A stretch of DNA of 9,830 nucleotides, from assembly GCA_023700885.1 (NCBI GenBank), contig JAMPYA010000067.1:1-9830 (forward strand). Reading direction: 5' to 3'. Under the pieces are notes generated by a model. The model made no database searches, had not been told where the DNA came from, and worked only from the letters and a program-made list of their open reading frames with translations. Made by a program: the position numbers and the translations under genes. This document shows, piece after piece, positions 6,908 through 9,830 of the stretch (within the stretch, counting starts at the first letter, position 1; each line of letters starts with the position of its first letter). Source of the DNA: Flavobacteriaceae bacterium (GTDB lineage: Bacteria > Bacteroidota > Bacteroidia > Flavobacteriales > Flavobacteriaceae).

Positions 6908-9154
6908 TTATTTTTTTGAAGCAATGTTATATTCTTCGTAAAGTTGAAGAATGTTCATAATCGCATTTATTAAGTCTTTAGTTTCTAACAATATACCAAA
7001 ATATAAAGTGGTGTTTTTCGGACTTGAGTCTTCGGTTCTGATTCTTGAAACTTGTTTCTCTATGGAGTTAGAAACATCATTAAATAAATCTTGTTTATCA
7101 TTAATTATTAAAGAAAGTTGATCAAAAGAATGCGCACCAAAAGCATCTTCAATCGCTTTTAGCATTTCGCTTAACTCTGTGTTGATATATTTTAAATCTG
7201 TAATTTGACTATCTTTTAAATTAGGATGATTATTTTGTACATGTTTATGACTCGATTTAGAGATGTAGCTAATTGATTGTGTAACATCTTGCAAATATCC
7301 TAAAACCATAATGTAAAAGCGGCTTGCATTTACTGATGAATCATCCAATGATTTGATAAAATAGAAGACATCATCTTTTAATTCATCAATTTCTTCATTT
7401 AATTTTTTAACGTGTTTATTGGTTTTTGTCAATTTATTCAAATCATGAGTGCTTAAATCTTCAACAACGTTGGTATAAAGTTTATTTACACGTTTAACAA
7501 CTTGAGAAATATGATTAGAGCTTTCATTGATTACACTTTGAATATTCTTTACATCAGAATTTTTAATAAATTGTTTACGCTGAGTCTCTTTATATTTTTT
7601 AGCATGAGATAAGTAATTTCTTACTAAATTAAAAAATACAAACATTAGTAAAAAGGCAATAACAGCTCCTCCGCCAATAAAGATAAAATAAGTAAAAATG
7701 GCAGCAGCAGAAAACGCCACAAAAGCTGTAAAGAACCAACCGGCAATTACACTCAGCACCCCAGAAACTCTATAAACAGCACTATCTCTTCCCCATGCTT
7801 TATCCGCTAAAGAAGTACCCATAGCCACCATAAAAGTTACGTATGTTGTAGATAATGGCAATTTTAATGAAGTGGCGAAAGCAATAAGAATACCCGCTAC
7901 CATTAAATTGGTAGAAGCTCTAACCATATCAAAAGCGGGCAATTCATACGTTTTATCTTTTGGAAGTTTTACAACTGGTTTTTCAAATTTACTATCTATC
8001 CAATTTTGAATAGATGTAGGCATTATTTTCTCAGAGAATTTAGCTGAATTTACAAAAAACCGAACAATTACTCTTGATAATAAATTTGGTTCAAAACGCT
8101 CATAACCATGATCCTGACGTGCCAAATTAACCTCTGTTGCAGCTACAGTACGCGCTTTTTTTGAAAACCATAAAGTTAAAACCATAATTACTCCTGCAAA
8201 CAAAAGAAATAAAGTTGGAGTGGGAACTTTACCCGCTAAAGCTTCCATACTAAATTGATTGGCATCTACCCCAGAAACACTCCAAACTTCGTAGGAATTA
8301 AAAGCTGCAATTGGAGCCCCTATAAAGTTAACCAAATCATTTCCAGCAAATGCCATTGCTAAAGCAAAGGTACCTGCAACTATAATAATTTTATAAATGT
8401 TAACTCTAAAAAAAGCTATTAATAAGTAGGAGAGAATAGACCAAATTACAAAACCACCTCCGAAAATTAATAATTTATGACTTTCAAAATAATCGCCTAA
8501 AATATCAAAGGTAGAGCCTTTAAAACTTTTTAGAACGATAAAATAGGTGATAGAAATTAAGGATAATCCTGCAAAAATAGCAGCATAATATTTAGGTCTT
8601 TTTTCAAAGTTAAACGTTAATAGCAAACGAGTTAAAAATTGAACCAATGCACCTACAGTAAAAGCAATTACAACCGATATTAAAATGCCCGAAATAATTT
8701 CAACGGCTTTTGCTTGATTGATAAAATCGAGTAAATTATCGGTAGTTAACTGGCTGTCTACAGATATTTTTATCAAAGCCATCGCTACGGCAGCACCTAA
8801 TAATTCAAAAACAAGAGAAACCGTGGTAGAGGTTGGTAATCCTAAGGTGTTAAAGAAATCGAGTAATATAACATCTGTTAACATTACTGCCATGAAAATG
8901 ATCATGATTTCACTAAAGTAGAATTTACCAGGAACAAAGATGCCGCTTCTGGCAACTTCCATCATTCCGCTTGATGAAACTGCGCCTAATACAATTCCGA
9001 TACTGGCAACAATTAGAATGGTGCGCATAGAAACGGCTTTAGACCCAATAGCAGAATTTAAAAAGTTTACTGCATCATTGCTTACCCCTACAACTAAATC
9101 AAGGACGGCTAAAAAACCCAAAGCAATAATTAACATTAAATAATAGTTTTCCAT
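6908..9154 (-). CDS. pit: PiT-family inorganic phosphate transporter with C-terminal PhoU-like domain
   Basis: Inner-membrane, ion-coupled low-affinity phosphate permease. The frame extends to a TTG at 9196, but ATG at 9152-9154 (MENYYLMLI) matches the usual N-terminus and gives 748 residues. Both PiT signature repeats are present: GVSNDAVNFLN (about 23-33) and AGNDLVNFIG (about 270-279). Each half also has a paired motif: LPTSTTVSLVF (106-116) and LPLSTTYVTF (432-441). About a dozen hydrophobic segments span residues 5-510, with a soluble loop at about 335-405. After the last segment a hydrophilic, helical tail of about 220 residues (520-748) looks like a PhoU/DUF47-type domain, found as a separate gene in many bacteria. 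The fused form is known in Bacteroidota, and a regulatory role in phosphate flux is inferred. Transcription ends at the adjacent terminator. No pho-box can be named. Confidence 0.95.
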   Translation of the reverse strand: MENYYLMLIIALGFLAVLDLVVGVSNDAVNFLNSAIGSKAVSMRTILIVASIGIVLGAVSSSGMMEVARSGIFVPGKFYFSEIMIIFMAVMLTDVILLDFFNTLGLPTSTTVSLVFELLGAAVAMALIKISVDSQLTTDNLLDFINQAKAVEIISGILISVVIAFTVGALVQFLTRLLLTFNFEKRPKYYAAIFAGLSLISITYFIVLKSFKGSTFDILGDYFESHKLLIFGGGFVIWSILSYLLIAFFRVNIYKIIIVAGTFALAMAFAGNDLVNFIGAPIAAFNSYEVWSVSGVDANQFSMEALAGKVPTPTLFLLFAGVIMVLTLWFSKKARTVAATEVNLARQDHGYERFEPNLLSRVIVRFFVNSAKFSEKIMPTSIQNWIDSKFEKPVVKLPKDKTYELPAFDMVRASTNLMVAGILIAFATSLKLPLSTTYVTFMVAMGTSLADKAWGRDSAVYRVSGVLSVIAGWFFTAFVAFSAAAIFTYFIFIGGGAVIAFLLMFVFFNLVRNYLSHAKKYKETQRKQFIKNSDVKNIQSVINESSNHISQVVKRVNKLYTNVVEDLSTHDLNKLTKTNKHVKKLNEEIDELKDDVFYFIKSLDDSSVNASRFYIMVLGYLQDVTQSISYISKSSHKHVQNNHPNLKDSQITDLKYINTELSEMLKAIEDAFGAHSFDQLSLIINDKQDLFNDVSNSIEKQVSRIRTEDSSPKNTTLYFGILLETKDLINAIMNILQLYEEYNIASKK

Positions 9155-9178
9155 AAAAATGTTTTTCAAATTTTGAAA

Positions 9179-9186
9179 CAAAATTA
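9179..9186 (-). promoter_or_regulatory. Candidate -7 promoter box for the phosphate transporter gene
   Basis: On the - strand these bases read TAATTTTG, matching TAnnTTTG, 24 bases before the ATG at 9154. The expected TTG about 19 bases further upstream is missing, so the call is weak. If used, the leader would be under 20 bases and would exclude element copy C. Confidence 0.3.
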
Positions 9187-9279
9187 ACAATACCAATGTT
9201 AAGCTAATGTTATGATTTTAAACGAAAGTGAATTTGTTTTTAACAGTTTGTTGATAAATATTAATTTTTTAAGTCTTTA

Positions 9280-9381
9280 TGTGTAGATATTTATTGATTT
9301 TTAAATTGTCTCATGAAAAATGTTAGTTTGAATAAAAATATATTTATAAAAATTGATGTTTTTACAAAAATGGCTATTTCA
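9280..9381. repeat. 100-bp element, diverged copy C
   Basis: Aligned without gaps, the first 60 bases match copy A at 46 positions, and the last 24 bases (ending ATGGCTATTTCA) match at 21. The loop region between them is poorly conserved and is two bases longer. Orientation is the same as in the tandem pair. The right end overlaps the last codons and the TAG stop of tsaB (9374-9376), and the left end lies about 125 bases before the transporter's ATG. Like copy B, it sits at the 3' end of a - strand gene. Confidence 0.88.
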
Positions 9382-9384
9382 CTG
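9312..9384 (+). other. Long imperfect stem-loop in element copy C
   Basis: Same architecture as copies A and B despite sequence drift. 9312-9320 pairs with 9375-9384 (one A/A mismatch, C9382 bulged) and T9321 is bulged at the place of the bulged C. 9322-9325 pairs with 9371-9374 using two G.U pairs. An internal loop (G9326 against A9369-A9370) follows, then 9327-9330 pairs with 9365-9368. A9331 and A9332 are unpaired and 9333-9338 pairs with 9359-9364. The right arm contains the tsaB stop codon. Confidence 0.75.
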
Positions 9385-9830
9385 TGCTTACAAAATCTTT
9401 TAAATAAAAAGGTTCAAAATAAGCTAGATTTTCAAATTCATTTTTCTGAAATTTTTCTTCTGATAAAATTCCCATTTCATGGGCGGAAGGGAATTTATTG
9501 TCGATAAAAATAGCATTAGGATGGCTAATCATCAATTTAAATTTATCAGAACCATCGCCTAAAAAATAAACTTTTTCTGAATTTAGATAATTAATAAATG
9601 AATCTTCATTTAAAATTTCAGCTTCAGTTTTTCTAATTTCTTGATGATGCTTATCAAAAATTGAGGAATAAACTTCTAATCGTCGAGCGTCTAACATCGG
9701 TATAATATAACCATTTTTAACATTTAGTTGAGATGCTAAAACTTTTAAAGTATCAACACTTATTAAAGGTTTATCTATTGCAAAACAAATTCCTTTAGCT
9801 GCCGAAACGCCAATTCGTAATCCGGTATAA
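9374..9830 (-). CDS. tsaB: tRNA threonylcarbamoyladenosine synthesis protein TsaB (5' end outside window)
   Basis: TsaB (YeaZ) is the scaffold partner of TsaD in the complex that transfers threonylcarbamoyl to A37 of ANN-decoding tRNAs, in the cytoplasm. The frame is open to the right edge, so the ATG at 9695-9697 (MLDARRLEVY) is internal. Upstream of it the translation gives YTGLRIGVSAAKGICFA, then DTLKVLASQL and GYIIPMLDARRLEVY, all hallmarks of the ASKHA-fold TsaB family. About 151 residues are visible of a usual 220-230, so some 70 N-terminal residues lie outside. The end (FEPFYLKDFVSTVK) is typical for flavobacterial homologues in length. Unusually, its last two codons and TAG stop lie inside element copy C, in one arm of the stem-loop. 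The element may have supplied the present stop. Confidence 0.9.
   Translation of the reverse strand, partial: YTGLRIGVSAAKGICFAIDKPLISVDTLKVLASQLNVKNGYIIPMLDARRLEVYSSIFDKHHQEIRKTEAEILNEDSFINYLNSEKVYFLGDGSDKFKLMISHPNAIFIDNKFPSAHEMGILSEEKFQKNEFENLAYFEPFYLKDFVSTVK

Noticed and set aside
8718..9143. Two + strand open frames (8718-8921 and 8940-9143) opposite the phosphate transporter
   Set aside because: Both lie wholly antisense to conserved PiT membrane segments and show no family features.
9155..9196. TTG start at 9194-9196 adding 14 residues to the phosphate transporter
   Set aside because: The extra residues are not part of the usual PiT N-terminus, the ATG at 9154 fits the family, and the candidate -7 box would lie inside the extension.
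9313..9507. + strand open frame across element copy C and the end of tsaB
   Set aside because: Its first part is the element and the rest is antisense to tsaB. The frame is not kept in the other element copies.

Overview
The window looks like chromosomal DNA of a low-GC marine or aquatic Bacteroidota, most likely a member of the Flavobacteriaceae. The grounds are strong A+T bias, starts without clear Shine-Dalgarno sequences, Bacteroidota-type TAnnTTTG promoter boxes, and protein families typical of that group (a PiT transporter carrying a PhoU-like tail, a PAS hybrid kinase, a HEAT-repeat protein beside a family-2 glycosyltransferase). The genus cannot be read from the sequence alone.

Layout. 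On the + strand, the left edge holds the 3' three quarters of a class I aspartate-type aminotransferase gene (1-899). It converges on a block in which every gene is on the - strand. The 122-bp gap between the converging genes is filled by two abutting short tandem arrays, one of 8-bp units and one of 9-bp units. Reading leftward in the direction of transcription from the right edge, the - strand genes are: tsaB (tRNA t6A synthesis, 5' end outside the window), a PiT-type phosphate transporter with its own terminator, a soluble three-PAS hybrid histidine kinase, a single-domain response regulator, a membrane-anchored HEAT-repeat protein, and a membrane glycosyltransferase of the PgaC/BcsA type.

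The last three genes are packed at 5 and 11 bp and are almost certainly one operon. With the hybrid kinase (REC and HPt at its C-terminus) directly upstream, they form a plausible signalling-to-polysaccharide module: PAS input, phosphorelay, CheY-like regulator, HEAT adaptor, glycan synthase. The synthase has no PilZ domain, so control by the regulator or HEAT partner rather than by c-di-GMP is an attractive but unproven idea.

The most unusual feature is non-coding. A roughly 100-bp element occurs three times in the same orientation: as a tandem pair of exactly 100-bp period with two mismatches (3876-4077), and as a copy diverged to about three-quarters identity 5.3 kb away (9280-9381). All three fold into the same long stem-loop with bulges at the same places. 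The two differences between the tandem copies, and most stem differences in the third copy, keep pairing through G.U wobbles on the + strand only. This suggests a structured RNA or palindromic repeat family that I do not recognise.

There is no gene-free stretch longer than 300 bases. The longest gaps are 3882-4085 (tandem element) and 9155-9373 (pit leader plus the third element). No tRNA, rRNA, CRISPR array or transposase gene is seen.
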